From contig NZ_JAKKCM010000004.1 in assembly GCF_021728395.1 (NCBI RefSeq), positions 248,001-312,000 of the forward strand: a stretch of 64,000 nucleotides of DNA, written 5' to 3'. Every line of letters starts with the position of its first letter. Position 1 is the stretch's first letter. A program made the translations under genes and the position numbers. A model generated the notes under the pieces. The model saw only the letters and a list, made by a program, of their open reading frames with translations. It ran no database searches and was not told the DNA's origin. The DNA comes from Vibrio sp. J1-1 (GTDB lineage Bacteria > Pseudomonadota > Gammaproteobacteria > Enterobacterales > Vibrionaceae). Below are positions 41,292 through 51,312 of the stretch, one piece after another.

Positions 41292-41669
41292 TCCAGTAAA
41301 AAAGTAAACTCATACTATAATTACACCAAACACGCTCCAGATCACAAATTAAAACCACATACCCACAAGTAGGTAATACGCATATATTTCAACAAATTAA
41401 ACAAAAACAAGAGTTAGAGCATTATGTCTTATCGAGATCAAGGTAACAGTTTTAACAATTGCGCTACATTAACAGTGGTGATAATTCAAACATCACCTTA
41501 TAGTTAAAAACAACGCGGGACAAAAAATTTTTTTCAAAACCATTTTCGGTCCTCTGTTGCAAAAAATCAGGGTAAAAACAGATGGAAGCTGTACTGATTT
41601 CATCTGATAACGAAATGAAATATTCATATCTATCTACGGTTAGGTGTGAAGCATACCAAGGAGGCATTT

Positions 41670-42677
41670 ATGCCAACGAAGAAACAAGGGATTACTATGC
41701 TGCTGGATAAAATGTTAATACTCGGTTCGAAAGCAAAAGCACTATTTAAAGGTACATTGGTGGTGCTGGGCCTGATTGTCTTAACGGCTTGTGGACAAGA
41801 AGAAAAAAAAGCCGATGTCACTAGAATTGGTGTCGCTATACCTAACTTTGATGACACATTTATGGTCTACATGAAAGACGCGATGGATAAATATGCAGAC
41901 CAGTTCGACGGTAAAGTCGAGCTTACATATGTCGATGCCAAGGAAGATGCAGCAAAACAATTAGGGCAAATAGAAAACTTCATCGTTCAACAAATGGACG
42001 CGATTATTCTGGTTCCAGTGAACACCGATGCAACACAGCCTCTGACTGACCGCATCATAAAATCTGGCATTCAGCTTGTTTATTTGAACCGTCGACCAGA
42101 CTACCTCCCTGACAGCGTATTTTACGTTGGATCTGAAGAACTGAAGTTTGGTGAAACTCAAGCTCAGTACATTTCAGACTCTGTTGATGGCGGTAATGTT
42201 GCCATTCTCATGGGTATGCTGACTCACGAGGCTGCAATCATGCGAACCAAAGGTGTAGAAGACTACTTAGCAAATAATCCAAATTTCAAAATTGTTAGAA
42301 AGCAAACTGGCCTATGGCAACGCTCACAAGGCATGATGGTAATGGAGAACTGGCTAAATTCGGGCGATAAACTGGATGTCATTGTAGCGAACAACGACGA
42401 CATGGCATTAGGCGCGATTCAAGCACTTCAAGCCGCTGGCAGACTAGATGACATAGTCGTAGTTGGCGTAGACGCAACTCCAGATGGACTAGTCGCGGTC
42501 AAAAAAGGGGCGTTAAGTGCGACTGTTTTCCAGGATGGTGCAGGCCAAGCTCGTGGTGCTATTGACGCTGCTGTTGATGCAGTAAAAGGCAATCAACATG
42601 ACCAGGTTACCTGGATCCCAGCCGAGCTTGTCACTCAAGGCAATATAGAAGCATTCGAAGCGAAACACAAAGGTTAA
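41670..42677 (+). CDS. Sugar ABC transporter substrate-binding lipoprotein, probably for inositol
   Basis: 335 residues starting MPTKKQGITMLL, chosen because AAGGAGG stands 5-6 bases before the ATG at 41670. A signal sequence ends in the lipobox LTAC (acylated Cys in LTACGQEEKK, residue about 41), then a Peripla_BP_4 domain: RIGVAIPNFDDTFMVYMK, the hinge region IILVPVNTDATQPL and VVGVDATPDGLVAVKKG. The family includes the ribose, galactose and inositol binding proteins. Location inside the iol island suggests myo-inositol as ligand. First gene of the importer operon. Confidence 0.9.
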   Translation: MPTKKQGITMLLDKMLILGSKAKALFKGTLVVLGLIVLTACGQEEKKADVTRIGVAIPNFDDTFMVYMKDAMDKYADQFDGKVELTYVDAKEDAAKQLGQIENFIVQQMDAIILVPVNTDATQPLTDRIIKSGIQLVYLNRRPDYLPDSVFYVGSEELKFGETQAQYISDSVDGGNVAILMGMLTHEAAIMRTKGVEDYLANNPNFKIVRKQTGLWQRSQGMMVMENWLNSGDKLDVIVANNDDMALGAIQALQAAGRLDDIVVVGVDATPDGLVAVKKGALSATVFQDGAGQARGAIDAAVDAVKGNQHDQVTWIPAELVTQGNIEAFEAKHKG

Positions 42678-42743
42678 CACCCCTTGCTCTGTATTCATTC
42701 CCCCCTCTTTTGAATACGGAGCATTTTTCGGAGTAGAAATATT

Positions 42744-44237
42744 ATGAGTCAAGTCTTACTCGAAATGCGTGGAATCACTAAAACTTTCCCTGGTGTTAAA
42801 GCGCTGGATAACGTGCAACTCACATTAAAAAGTGGCCGCGTAATGGCACTAATGGGTGAGAATGGCGCAGGAAAATCCACCCTAATGAAAGTAATGTTTG
42901 GGATCTATCAACGCGATAGTGGCACCATCCGTTATAAAGGTGAACCCGTTGATTTTCATGGTGCGAAAGAGGCACTAGAAGCTGGAATTTCAATGATTCA
43001 CCAAGAACTATCCCCTATCTTGCATCGCAGTATTGCTGAAAATATCTGGCTAGGAAGAGAGCCACTAAAAGGTCCTCTCCGTCTCGTCGATCACGCAAAG
43101 ATGTATAAAGATACGGAAGAATTGCTACAGAAGCTCGATTTGAACCTCGATCCGAGAACACCAATGAGTGATTTAACTGTTGCAACAATGCAGATGGTCG
43201 AGATAGCCAAAGCGATTTCCTATCACTCAGAAATTATCATTATGGATGAACCAACTTCAGCTCTTACAGACAAAGAAGTTGATCACCTCTTCGAGATCAT
43301 CGAAATGTTGAAGTCTCGCGGCTGTGCTGTCGTGTATATCAGCCATAAAATGGACGAAATTTTCCGAATTTGCGATGACATTACTGTATTCCGTGACGGG
43401 TGCTTTGTTGGTGAGCGTGTCGCCAACGAAACCGACAACGAAGAACTCGTCCAGATGATGGTAGGACGTGATCTTGGTGACGTTTTCCCACCCCCAACAG
43501 CCAAACCTGGCAAAACTCGGCTGGAAGTTACCGATCTGACGGTCGATGGTGTGTTCGAGAACATTAACTTCAAGCTACATGAAGGTGAAATCCTGGGAAT
43601 TGCAGGTCTTGTTGGTGCTGGTAGAACAGAATTAATAGAGACTCTGTTTGGCGTAAGAGAAAAAAGTGCGGGTGTTATCCGCATCAATGGGAATAGCGTA
43701 GAAATCACTTCTCCCCAAGATGCAATATCTCACAAAATGGCATTCCTGACTGAAGACCGTCGCCATTCAGGCTTGTATCTAATGCTGGATATATTTGCTA
43801 ATACGTCAATCGCTCACCTAGATGCTTATCGAAATAAAGTCGTTAACGTGCTTGATATTCGGAAAATGAAAAAGGATAGCGAAGACCACTGCAGCAAGCT
43901 GAGAGTCAAAACACCCGGCATGCACGAAATGATTGAAAATCTAAGTGGCGGAAACCAGCAGAAAGTACTGTTGGCCCGATGGATGCTAACTAAGCCAGAT
44001 ATCTTGTTCTTGGACGAACCTACCCGAGGCATTGATGTCGGTGCTAAATCGGAAATCTACAAACTGATGCGTTTGTTGACCGGAATGGGCAAAAGCTTAG
44101 TGATGATCTCTTCAGAGTTACCTGAAGTTATGGGCATGAGCGACCGAATCTTAGTCATGCATGAAGGCAAAATGAAAGGCCAAATCGAAGGGGCTGAGGC
44201 CACGCAGCAGAAAATCATGTCGATGGCTCTCAACTAA
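42744..44237 (+). CDS. Sugar ABC transporter ATP-binding protein (RbsA/MglA type)
   Basis: 497 residues with two fused ATPase domains. The first has Walker [10 protein letters not shown] at about 38-46 and Walker [12 protein letters not shown]. The second has a degenerate Walker A ([12 protein letters not shown]), signature LSGGNQQKV and [13 protein letters not shown], as expected for CUT2-family carbohydrate importers. Together with the binding protein and permease it forms a complete CUT2 transporter. It follows the binding-protein gene by 66 bp with GGAG just before the ATG. Confidence 0.95.
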   Translation: MSQVLLEMRGITKTFPGVKALDNVQLTLKSGRVMALMGENGAGKSTLMKVMFGIYQRDSGTIRYKGEPVDFHGAKEALEAGISMIHQELSPILHRSIAENIWLGREPLKGPLRLVDHAKMYKDTEELLQKLDLNLDPRTPMSDLTVATMQMVEIAKAISYHSEIIIMDEPTSALTDKEVDHLFEIIEMLKSRGCAVVYISHKMDEIFRICDDITVFRDGCFVGERVANETDNEELVQMMVGRDLGDVFPPPTAKPGKTRLEVTDLTVDGVFENINFKLHEGEILGIAGLVGAGRTELIETLFGVREKSAGVIRINGNSVEITSPQDAISHKMAFLTEDRRHSGLYLMLDIFANTSIAHLDAYRNKVVNVLDIRKMKKDSEDHCSKLRVKTPGMHEMIENLSGGNQQKVLLARWMLTKPDILFLDEPTRGIDVGAKSEIYKLMRLLTGMGKSLVMISSELPEVMGMSDRILVMHEGKMKGQIEGAEATQQKIMSMALN

Positions 44238-44323
44238 CATCTGTTGAGTCCCACAAGCTTAAAGAACTCACACTTTTCTTTGTAAAGAGTAAAGTACAAA
44301 GTAGTAACTCAAGGAATGCAGTT

Positions 44324-45343
44324 ATGATTGCAAAATTGATAAAAGCGACCTCAGGCGAAGGTCAGGCACAAAATAACCTCAAAAGAATGGTTTCCAAATA
44401 CGCGATATACGTCGTGTTCGCCTTTATGTGTATCGTTATGTCCATTCTTTCCCCTGTATTTTTATCCGTAGCGAACCTAATGAACGTTCTTACGCAAATG
44501 GCGAGTATTGGCTTGCTGGCGCTGGGCGTGACTATCATCATTATCACCCGCGGTATAGACCTTTCATCGGGTTCAGTATTGGCGGTCGCCGCTGTCGTAT
44601 CGGCGAGTATGGCACAGACCATTGACTGGTCGATGAGAATGTACCCTGCCATGCCTGAGCTTCCTATTATCGTACCAATCATTGCAGCTCTGGCTGTGGG
44701 TGCGCTCTGTGGATATATTAATGGTGCTCTCATCGCATACACGGGCATTCCACCATTTATCGCAACACTGGGGATGATGATCGTGGCTCGTGGTGCAGCG
44801 CTGCTGTACTCAGATGGACGTCCGGTAAGTAGCCTTATCGACTCTTACCAATGGATTGGTCAAGGTAGTGTCTTAGGCATCCCAGTACCAGTATTGATCT
44901 TTGCATTTATGGCTTTTGTTTCTTATGTCCTACTTAACTATACACGCTTCGGTAAATATGCCTATGCCATTGGTGGTAACGAAACCGCAGCCTATGTATC
45001 CGGTATCAACGTTAAGCGTTATAAAATTTTAGTGTATACCTATGCCGGTTTACTAGCGGGTATTTCAGCACTAATCCTGGCTGCACGTATTAACTCGGGA
45101 CAACCTGGTCTGGGTGTGATGTATGAGCTAGATGCTATCGCAGCGGCAACCGTTGGTGGCGTTTCTCACGCGGGTGGTATAGGTACTATTCAAGGCACCA
45201 TCATCGGCACAATGATCATGGGTGTACTGCAAAACGGTCTTGATCTACTCAATGTATCAGCATACTGGCAACAAGTAGTAAAAGGCTTAGTTATCATCTT
45301 TGCGGTAATGTTTGATATGAAACGACATAAGAAGAGTAAATAG
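44324..45343 (+). CDS. Sugar ABC transporter permease (RbsC type)
   Basis: 339 residues, about 8-10 transmembrane helices, with the CUT2 permease patterns [40 protein letters not shown] and the conserved cytoplasmic EAA-like stretch [17 protein letters not shown]. It probably forms the homodimeric channel for the inositol importer. A strong terminator lies about 80 bp downstream. Confidence 0.94.
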   Translation: MIAKLIKATSGEGQAQNNLKRMVSKYAIYVVFAFMCIVMSILSPVFLSVANLMNVLTQMASIGLLALGVTIIIITRGIDLSSGSVLAVAAVVSASMAQTIDWSMRMYPAMPELPIIVPIIAALAVGALCGYINGALIAYTGIPPFIATLGMMIVARGAALLYSDGRPVSSLIDSYQWIGQGSVLGIPVPVLIFAFMAFVSYVLLNYTRFGKYAYAIGGNETAAYVSGINVKRYKILVYTYAGLLAGISALILAARINSGQPGLGVMYELDAIAAATVGGVSHAGGIGTIQGTIIGTMIMGVLQNGLDLLNVSAYWQQVVKGLVIIFAVMFDMKRHKKSK

Positions 45344-45423
45344 TTCCTTTCCTGTTAATTTGAGTAAGTAGGGTACGAGGCGACGAGTATACCTTGTAAA
45401 CGTCGCTCTCAATTTCGCTCAAC

Positions 45424-45446
45424 GCGCCTTTTAAAGGCGCTTTTTT
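45424..45446 (+). terminator. Intrinsic terminator after the ABC importer
   Basis: GCGCCTTT (45424-45431) and AAAGGCGC (45433-45440) pair and are followed by six T. Confidence 0.82.
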
Positions 45447-45483
45447 CATAACTTCTCCCCCACTTCCCCCATTATCTAGATAA

Positions 45484-45538
45484 TGAAACAAACATTTCAA
45501 TATAGATACGATTGAGGTATTTTATTGAAATACCAATC
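45484..45538. promoter_or_regulatory. Promoter of RpiR gene with TGAAA-N6-TTTCA dyad 3 and a GGTATTT palindrome
   Basis: TGAAACAAACATTTCA (45484-45499) lies 62 bp before the regulator start. Next to it GGTATTT (45516-45522) and AAATACC (45528-45534) form a second inverted repeat around five bases. The arrangement suggests autoregulation. Confidence 0.55.
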
Positions 45539-45560
45539 GGTTTAGTTTTCGGAGAGCGCT

Positions 45561-46394
45561 ATGTCAGCGGCAGCTACATTAAGTGAATTACAAGAACGGA
45601 TACGAGAAGAGTATCCCCACCTAAGCAAACGACTGCAGCAAGTCGCGAAATATGTACTCGATAACCCAAGCGACATCGCTCTCGAAACTGTGGCCGTCAT
45701 CGCCCAAAAAGCGCAGGTACCACCTTCAACACTCATTCGCTTTGCTAACGCTTTCAGCTTTAGTGGGTTCAATGAGATGAAACAACTGTTTCGAAACAAG
45801 ATCGTTGAAGAGACATCGAGCTATACTGACCGCGCACGTCTTCACAAGCAAATGAAGGCTGAGCATCTTGCGCCAGAAAACCCAAAACATATTCTACAAG
45901 AGTTTGCTAACGCCAATTCAGAAGCTTTGAGCCTCTTGGCTTCACAAGCATCTGAAGAAGATCTAAGCCGCGCTATTGATATCCTGCAGAGCTGCGAAAA
46001 CATCTACCTTATTGGTTTACGGCGCTCTTTTAGTGTGGCGTCATACTTCACTTACGCACTGAGACATCTCAATAAACGAGCTTTCCTTATCGATGGACTC
46101 GGTGGCATGTATGAAGAGCAACTTAGTATGATTGGAGCCAATGATGCAGTCGTGGCCATCAGCTTTAGCCCCTACGCCAGTGAAACCGTGGCGTTAAGTG
46201 AGGTTGCATCCAAGGTGGGAGCAAAACAGATAGTGATTACTGACAGCCAGGTCAGCCCTCTTGTCGCATTCAGCGACGTCTGTTTCGTGATAAAAGAAGC
46301 GAGAGTCGACGCCTTTCGCTCGCAGTCCGCTTCATTGTGTTTGGTACAAAGCATGGCTGTTGCGATGGCCGTTGGAGAAGGTACGGCATCTTAG
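45561..46394 (+). CDS. RpiR/MurR family transcriptional regulator 1 (IolR candidate)
   Basis: 277 residues: an N-terminal HTH_6 domain (about 1-78, with LSKRLQQVAKYVLDNPSDIALETV and QVPPSTLIRFANAFSFSGF) and a C-terminal SIS sugar-phosphate-binding domain (about 125-260, IYLIGLRRSFSVASYF and VAISFSPYASETV). RpiR regulators in inositol loci sense a pathway intermediate. Located between importer and iolG, next to TGAAA-N6-TTTCA dyads, it is the best candidate for the local regulator. GGAG precedes the ATG. Confidence 0.9.
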   Translation: MSAAATLSELQERIREEYPHLSKRLQQVAKYVLDNPSDIALETVAVIAQKAQVPPSTLIRFANAFSFSGFNEMKQLFRNKIVEETSSYTDRARLHKQMKAEHLAPENPKHILQEFANANSEALSLLASQASEEDLSRAIDILQSCENIYLIGLRRSFSVASYFTYALRHLNKRAFLIDGLGGMYEEQLSMIGANDAVVAISFSPYASETVALSEVASKVGAKQIVITDSQVSPLVAFSDVCFVIKEARVDAFRSQSASLCLVQSMAVAMAVGEGTAS

Positions 46395-46422
46395 ATGCAC
46401 CTTCATAAACAAAAACACTTAA

Positions 46423-46452
46423 AAAATGCCCCGATTCGTTCGGGGCATTTTC
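46423..46452. terminator. Bidirectional terminator between rpiR1 and iolG
   Basis: AAAATGCCCCG (46423-46433) and CGGGGCATTTT (46441-46451), 11-bp perfect stem, 7-base loop, between two convergent genes. Confidence 0.88.
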
Positions 46453-46461
46453 AATGTCTCA

Positions 46462-47445
46462 TTAGAGAAATATCGTCTTGTTTTCCTTCATCGACTGGAT
46501 AGCGGTATCCGCCAACTTCAGTGCAAATGCGCCGTCTACGCCAGAACAGCTAGGTTGACTGCCGTTGAGGACATCAACAAAATGTTGCCATTCAGCAATA
46601 TAAGCATCTTTATAGCGCTCTAAGAAGAAATGAAGCGGTTTAGCACTTTGTTTACCTTCACTTGATGTGACGCTAACTAAATTCTCTCGAACGTTATCGA
46701 CTTTAAGCATTCCCAATTGGCCATGCAGCTCGATACGCTGATCATAGCCATAGCCTGATTTACGGCTGTTTTGAATCGTCGCGGTAGCCCCTGAAGCAAA
46801 CGTTAGTACAACCACACCCGTGTCTATATCACCCGCTTTGCCAATATCTTCATCAATCATGCAACTACCGTGTGCCGTGACGGCTATTGGGTCTTCTCCG
46901 AGGATAAATCTCGCCATATCAAGATCATGAATTGTCATATCTCGGAACATGCCACCAGATACTTTACTGTACTCAGCTGGAGATGGCTCAGGATCTCGTG
47001 AAGTAATAGTCAATGTGGCAGGCTTACCAATCTCCCCTTGCACAACACGCTGTTTGAGATTAGCAAAATGGGGATCAAAGCGACGATTAAAGCCCACTAG
47101 CAGAGGTACGTTATGCTGCTCTACCACACCCAAACAATCATGTACTCGACTAGAATCTAAATCGATTGGCTTTTCACAGAAAATCGTTTTGCCTGCTTTA
47201 GCACCCAATTCGATAAGATCCGCGTGAGTGTCTGTCGCAGAACAAATACAGATGGCGTGAACCTGTGGATCCGCCATCGCTTCTTCAATAGACTGACGCT
47301 TAGCGCCATATTGTTCGCACAATAAGTTCGCATTGACATCATAAGGGTCAATCACTGAGTACAAGGTGGTTTCTGGGTGGCCAGCAATATTTACGGCATG
47401 AACTTGTCCAATGCGTCCTGCTCCAAATAGCGCGATATTATACAT
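46462..47445 (-). CDS. iolG: myo-Inositol 2-dehydrogenase (Gfo/Idh/MocA)
   Basis: NAD-dependent oxidation of myo-inositol to scyllo-inosose, the first step of the pathway. 327 residues with Rossmann motif GAGRIG at 8-13, the family motif CEKPIDL (about 94-100) carrying the catalytic lysine, and a C-terminal region with GGMFRDMTIHDLDMARFILG containing the proposed catalytic Asp/His. AAGGAAGG before the ATG. Separated by 321 bp from the preceding operon and followed by a terminator, so it has its own promoter. Confidence 0.92.
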   Translation of the reverse strand: MYNIALFGAGRIGQVHAVNIAGHPETTLYSVIDPYDVNANLLCEQYGAKRQSIEEAMADPQVHAICICSATDTHADLIELGAKAGKTIFCEKPIDLDSSRVHDCLGVVEQHNVPLLVGFNRRFDPHFANLKQRVVQGEIGKPATLTITSRDPEPSPAEYSKVSGGMFRDMTIHDLDMARFILGEDPIAVTAHGSCMIDEDIGKAGDIDTGVVVLTFASGATATIQNSRKSGYGYDQRIELHGQLGMLKVDNVRENLVSVTSSEGKQSAKPLHFFLERYKDAYIAEWQHFVDVLNGSQPSCSGVDGAFALKLADTAIQSMKENKTIFL

Positions 47446-47766
47446 TCTGCCTTCCTTCCTTTGATGGTTGTTAGCCTCGCTTTTATCTTCTCTGAGGCTT
47501 TTGTTTACTCAATAGTTGGCAAACTCTCTTTTATCCGACCGCTCTTACAGATAGTTATCGAAATTCACCTATTCATGGTCTTTTCCCAACTGAATAGCCA
47601 CTACTTTTTTAGCCTGCCATCTCGTTGAGATTGTAACTGTGGTAAACGGTAATCGTTTCAACTGGTTCGTCGCCTTAGAAACCTTACCCGCGACTAGAGC
47701 TAATCATTCCGCAATGAATTCAGCCCATTCCACTACGGTTAGCCTGTTAAGTAAGCTAGGTTAGAT
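47446..47766. other. Gap between iolG and the IolI-like gene
   Basis: 321 bp, no gene. AGCCTC (47473-47478) and GAGGCT (47494-47499) can form a weak stem. No TGAAA-N6-TTTCA copy is present here, so iolG may depend on readthrough or another signal. Confidence 0.45.
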
Positions 47767-48594
47767 TTAGCGAAAAAGTGCCTTCATCCCTTGTAGCATT
47801 TTACTGGCGACGTCATGGTAATCTTGTTCCCACATTTGGTCGTTGAGGTATTCACCCGAATAGAATCCTTGGTAGCCCGTAGCCACAATAGCATCTACCC
47901 ACTCTTGAAGCGGGATATGACCTTCCCCCACAAAGTGACCGCGTAATAGCCTTTCGTCGGGCCATGCTTCGTTTTCTGCTGGGCGAGCCCCATCGGAGAT
48001 GTGGACGTTATAGATAAGCGACGCATCAATGTCAGACACTTGTTCAAGTGTCGCGCCGCGACATGCCCAAAAATGCCAGGTATCGAGAACAAAGCCGAAG
48101 TTATCACGCCCAACAGCATCATGAAGTCGGTAATAGTCCTCAAGCTTTGCAATAGGTGTCCAAGCGGCTCCCTCGTACTGGAAACGGACGCCATATTCCA
48201 TGCCAATATCCGCAATTGATCGAATATTTTGCGCCGTAAGTTCAATATTTTGCTCGATAGACAAACCATTCAGTGCCTCAAATGCGTTGAGCTGGATAGT
48301 AGGCGCCCCTATGGCCTTAGCGAACTTGCACAAGGTTTCAGTATCTTTGAATAGCTGATCTTTAGACGCTTTATCAGTGACTTCAATAGCACCAATAATG
48401 TCGATAGCCGTTGGCTCAATGTTGAATTGATCTAAACGTTGCTTGAACTGCTCGGCTGAAAGCCCAGCTCTGATGTAACGCCAAAGTTTTTCAGTATGAA
48501 TTTCTAGCCCTTGATAACCAGTATCGTGAGCAAGGCGAATATCAGAAATGATATTACTATGAAGGGAACACATTCCGTGTAGAGCAAAACGCAT
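47767..48594 (-). CDS. Sugar phosphate isomerase/epimerase-like TIM barrel (IolI-like)
   Basis: 275 residues, the length of Bacillus subtilis IolI (278). AP-endonuclease-2-type TIM barrel: YQGLEIHTEKLW near the N-terminus, IQLNAFEALN, RFQYEGAAWTP (metal-binding Glu), VLDTWHFWACRG (Asp/His) and NVHISDGARP (His), then GEGHIPLQEWVDAI and FYSGEYL (Glu). IolI interconverts scyllo-inosose isomers so that other inositols enter the pathway. The exact reaction here is inferred from the cluster. Confidence 0.82.
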   Translation of the reverse strand: MRFALHGMCSLHSNIISDIRLAHDTGYQGLEIHTEKLWRYIRAGLSAEQFKQRLDQFNIEPTAIDIIGAIEVTDKASKDQLFKDTETLCKFAKAIGAPTIQLNAFEALNGLSIEQNIELTAQNIRSIADIGMEYGVRFQYEGAAWTPIAKLEDYYRLHDAVGRDNFGFVLDTWHFWACRGATLEQVSDIDASLIYNVHISDGARPAENEAWPDERLLRGHFVGEGHIPLQEWVDAIVATGYQGFYSGEYLNDQMWEQDYHDVASKMLQGMKALFR

Positions 48595-48619
48595 GGTTAA
48601 GCCTCCAAAAATTAGATAA

Positions 48620-48657
48620 CAAGGCGATTAGCCTTGCTATTTCTCTTCGGCAAGGCT
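48620..48657. other. Intercistronic hairpins between rpiR2 and the IolI-like gene
   Basis: CAAGGC (48620-48625) pairs with GCCTTG (48631-48636), and a third copy GCAAGGC (48650-48656) could compete for the same arm. Likely an RNA processing or partial-termination site in the long iol transcript. Confidence 0.4.
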
Positions 48658-48691
48658 TACTCGTTATATTGGGTTTGGATAATAAATAAGA

Positions 48692-49525
48692 TCAATTTAC
48701 TTCACGACATATCAGACTCACAGCAAGGGTTTGGGCTAGGTACATAGAACTGCTCAGTGAACGGAAACCCATCACTTCCCCTTCCTGCACTTCAAAGCAA
48801 ACGTCCATCTTGCTGCCTTGGGGCGCCATATGGTTGTCAGTGATCGCGATGATAGGCACCTTTTTCTTGTAAGCCACATCTATAAGATCATTGGTTTCTT
48901 CAGCGTATGGATTAAAGGTAATGGTAAACAACACATCCTTTTCATTCATACGACGTGTCATTGGAGATAACATACCGCCGTGATCATCCAGCAACACCAC
49001 ATTGTTGTCAGACTTCATCAGAGCATACCAAAGATAGAAAGCAACAGGATACGCACGGCGCATACCTTGAATATAAATGGTTTCAGCACCCTCAAGCATG
49101 GACACTGCACGTTCAAGCTTTTGAGGTGATACGCTGACCTGAAGCTGTTCAAGCGCGTCTACGTTTGCGTCACCGAAATCTTGGAAAATAGCTTGAGGTG
49201 AGTCATGAGGTACATCTTCGATTTCGCGCGCTTTACGAACGCGCTCTTTGTAATCTCTTGGGCGGTTCAGATACTGATCTCTGAACAATACCTGCATGGA
49301 CGTAAAGCCATCAAACCCCATGGCATTTGAGAATCGACTTAGTGTCGACAAAGGCACATTGGCTTGCTGAGCAATGGTCGCCATGGTCTCTACGGCAACT
49401 AGCATAGGTTGTTCCATGACAAAATCAGCTACCTGCTGCAGCCTACTACTTAAGCTGTCGTAACGCTTTACGATTAGCTCGCGCAACGTATCTAAATCGG
49501 CAGGTACTTTAACTTCAACATCCAT
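48692..49525 (-). CDS. RpiR/MurR family transcriptional regulator 2
   Basis: Also 277 residues and clearly paralogous to the regulator at 45561: HTH_6 (about 1-85, with SSRLQQVADFVMEQPMLVAVETM and NVPLSTLSRFSNAMGFDGF) and SIS domain (about 130-265, IYIQGMRRAYPVAFYLW). It lies within the iolE-iolJ gene train, 79 bp after iolJ, so it is probably co-transcribed with the catabolic genes and provides feedback. Two paralogues of equal length in one locus suggest either two effectors or heteromers. Confidence 0.9.
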   Translation of the reverse strand: MDVEVKVPADLDTLRELIVKRYDSLSSRLQQVADFVMEQPMLVAVETMATIAQQANVPLSTLSRFSNAMGFDGFTSMQVLFRDQYLNRPRDYKERVRKAREIEDVPHDSPQAIFQDFGDANVDALEQLQVSVSPQKLERAVSMLEGAETIYIQGMRRAYPVAFYLWYALMKSDNNVVLLDDHGGMLSPMTRRMNEKDVLFTITFNPYAEETNDLIDVAYKKKVPIIAITDNHMAPQGSKMDVCFEVQEGEVMGFRSLSSSMYLAQTLAVSLICREVN

Positions 49526-49569
49526 AGCTATAACGCTCTCCTATTCGAACGCGAAAAAGTAGTGAACAG

Positions 49570-49598
49570 GTCCCCCTCCTATAAATTAGGTTGGGGAC
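49570..49598 (-). other. Intercistronic stem-loop between iolJ and rpiR2
   Basis: GTCCCC (49570-49575) and GGGGAC (49593-49598) pair, extended by CCTCC/AGGTTGG with imperfections. No T run. It may slow decay or reduce transcription into rpiR2. Confidence 0.4.
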
Positions 49599-49604
49599 TC
49601 TATT

Positions 49605-50432
49605 TTATGATAATAACTCAAAGTTGCGAATCGCTTCTTGCTTAACATAAGGCATCGCCTTTTGCATAAAGTAGATTCGATCAAACTTTTGCGGCTCATC
49701 GTTCATATATCCGCGTAAATTATGTCCAAGCGCTTGACGTAAGCAAGTACCAATATTGAACTTGGACACTCGGCTGTGTTTTAGCTTAATCATATCTTCA
49801 TCGCGAATCCCACTTGTGCCATGAATGACGAGCGGTACACTCACTTCGTTGGCAATACGATCTAGGCGGCCAAAATCAATGGTACAAGTCGGCTCAGTTA
49901 AACGGTGAATGTTACCAACTGAGATAGCTACGCAATCCACACCACTCTCTTTTGCAAATCGTGCAGCATCTTCTGGCTCTGTATAGATGGACTTGATGTG
50001 GTCTCGACCTTCTTCATAAGGCACAGAACCAATCTCACCTTCTACAGAAGCCCCCAGCGCATGAGCGACGTCCACCACTTTTTTCGTACGCGCGATATTT
50101 TCTTCCAACGGCAACTGAGATCCATCAAACATTACCGAACTAAACCCTGCTTTGAGCGCTCGATACACAATGTCTTCTTCGTAAGTATGGTCCAAATGAA
50201 GGCACACTGGTACAGAGCTTTTGTTGGCGAGGTTCAAAAACATCGCGGCGGCCGTTTCTACACCATAAAAATCAACCACATCTTTGTTGCAGGCAAGAAT
50301 AACCGCTTTATTCACTTCTTCTGCTGCTTCTACCACTGCACGTGCGTCTTCATAACCAAAGATATTAAAACATGGCACTGAATAGTCCGAGTCTGCTGCA
50401 TCAGGCAATAAGTCATTAAGATTCACTAACAT
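49605..50432 (-). CDS. iolJ: Class II aldolase, 6-phospho-5-dehydro-2-deoxygluconate aldolase
   Basis: 275 residues from MLVNLNDLLPDAADSDYS, with AGGAG eight bases before the ATG at 50432. Class II fructose-bisphosphate-aldolase fold: zinc ligands in LHLDHT (HLDHT, about residues 80-84) and the later VIHGTSG, glutamate in ASVEGEIGSVPYEEG. In inositol clusters this protein splits DKGP into DHAP and malonate semialdehyde. It lies 10 bp after iolB. The fused DUF2090 domain at 39208 may do the same reaction. Confidence 0.9.
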   Translation of the reverse strand: MLVNLNDLLPDAADSDYSVPCFNIFGYEDARAVVEAAEEVNKAVILACNKDVVDFYGVETAAAMFLNLANKSSVPVCLHLDHTYEEDIVYRALKAGFSSVMFDGSQLPLEENIARTKKVVDVAHALGASVEGEIGSVPYEEGRDHIKSIYTEPEDAARFAKESGVDCVAISVGNIHRLTEPTCTIDFGRLDRIANEVSVPLVIHGTSGIRDEDMIKLKHSRVSKFNIGTCLRQALGHNLRGYMNDEPQKFDRIYFMQKAMPYVKQEAIRNFELLS

Positions 50433-50442
50433 TAATCGTCTC

Positions 50443-51312
50443 CTACTTGAATTTCGCAATCATATCTTTGATACCAGGGATGGTTTCAACTTGATATTCA
50501 TGGTGCGGATCGAAGTGTTGAATCAGAGACTTAGATGTTTTGCCTACAATGATAGTGAAGTAATACATCTCATAGCCTGGTGCTGCTACGCTTGGGTGAT
50601 AGCCTTTATCAATCGCGATAACAGAGCCTGTTTTGACGTGGTACACTGGCCCATGGTCATCTTCATGTTCATACAAAAACTGAGCGCCAAAACCAAAGTC
50701 TGGGTTGAAGCGGAACTGGTATACCTCTTCATATAAGGTTTCTTTGCTGCCATCTTCTTTTACGCGGTCCTCATCGTGCTTATGAGGTGGGAAACCAGAC
50801 CAACCGCCAGCGCCAACCGTAAACAATTCACTCACTAATAAACGACCACGCTTATCGGCATTCGATTGTCCCAGTACATGCTTGATTTTTCGGTGAGTTT
50901 TCGTTTCGTCAGAGCCGTATTGCACAATATCTACGTGGTCTTCTCTTACGCAGAATGGTTCTAATGACGCTTCAAACTTACCACCCGCTATCATAATGTC
51001 CGCATTTTCACTGACACACTCGATCACGGCTTGGTAGCCAAGCGGAACGTACACGGCTTCTGGGTTACCTTCCCAAACTGACGCGCGCTTACCAATATTG
51101 TCAAATTGCTGACTGCCGTCGTCTTTAGTCACCATAATGCTACAAGTACCACCAGCTAATACGATGACTGACTCGTAACCTTCTACTTCGTGAGTAAAGC
51201 TCTCACCTTGCGCTAAGCGAACTTGGTTAAAATAGCAAAGTGGTGTTACTTCATCATTAATCCCTATAATTGGCTCATTTTTGTTATTGTAGGGAGGTAT
51301 ATGTTTACCCAT
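50443..51312 (-). CDS. iolB: 5-deoxy-glucuronate isomerase
   Basis: Converts 5-deoxy-D-glucuronate to DKG. 289 residues, normal length for IolB/KduI-like cupins. Two cupin halves; metal residues in GWSGFPPHKHDED (HxH) and later VYHVKTGSVIAIDKGYHPSVAAPGYEMYYFTI in the C-terminal half. GGAG before the ATG. It follows iolC2 after a terminator-like structure, so its level may be set separately. Confidence 0.94.
   Translation of the reverse strand: MGKHIPPYNNKNEPIIGINDEVTPLCYFNQVRLAQGESFTHEVEGYESVIVLAGGTCSIMVTKDDGSQQFDNIGKRASVWEGNPEAVYVPLGYQAVIECVSENADIMIAGGKFEASLEPFCVREDHVDIVQYGSDETKTHRKIKHVLGQSNADKRGRLLVSELFTVGAGGWSGFPPHKHDEDRVKEDGSKETLYEEVYQFRFNPDFGFGAQFLYEHEDDHGPVYHVKTGSVIAIDKGYHPSVAAPGYEMYYFTIIVGKTSKSLIQHFDPHHEYQVETIPGIKDMIAKFK

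Larger units (their letters stand above)
41116..41669. promoter_or_regulatory. Divergent iolC/ABC-importer control region
   Basis: A 554-bp AT-rich gap with both promoters. It contains two exact TGAAA-N6-TTTCA dyads (41166-41181 and 41276-41291, listed separately), a 14-of-16 match at 41521-41536 and a shortened TGAA-N7-TTCA at about 41205. No gene is visible; the open frame on the minus strand at 41464-41667 lacks a ribosome site and coding character. Confidence 0.65.

Noticed and set aside
41464-41667. Minus-strand 67-codon frame in the iolC/ABC gap
   Set aside because: No ribosome site, non-protein-like composition, and it overlaps the control region containing the dyad sites.
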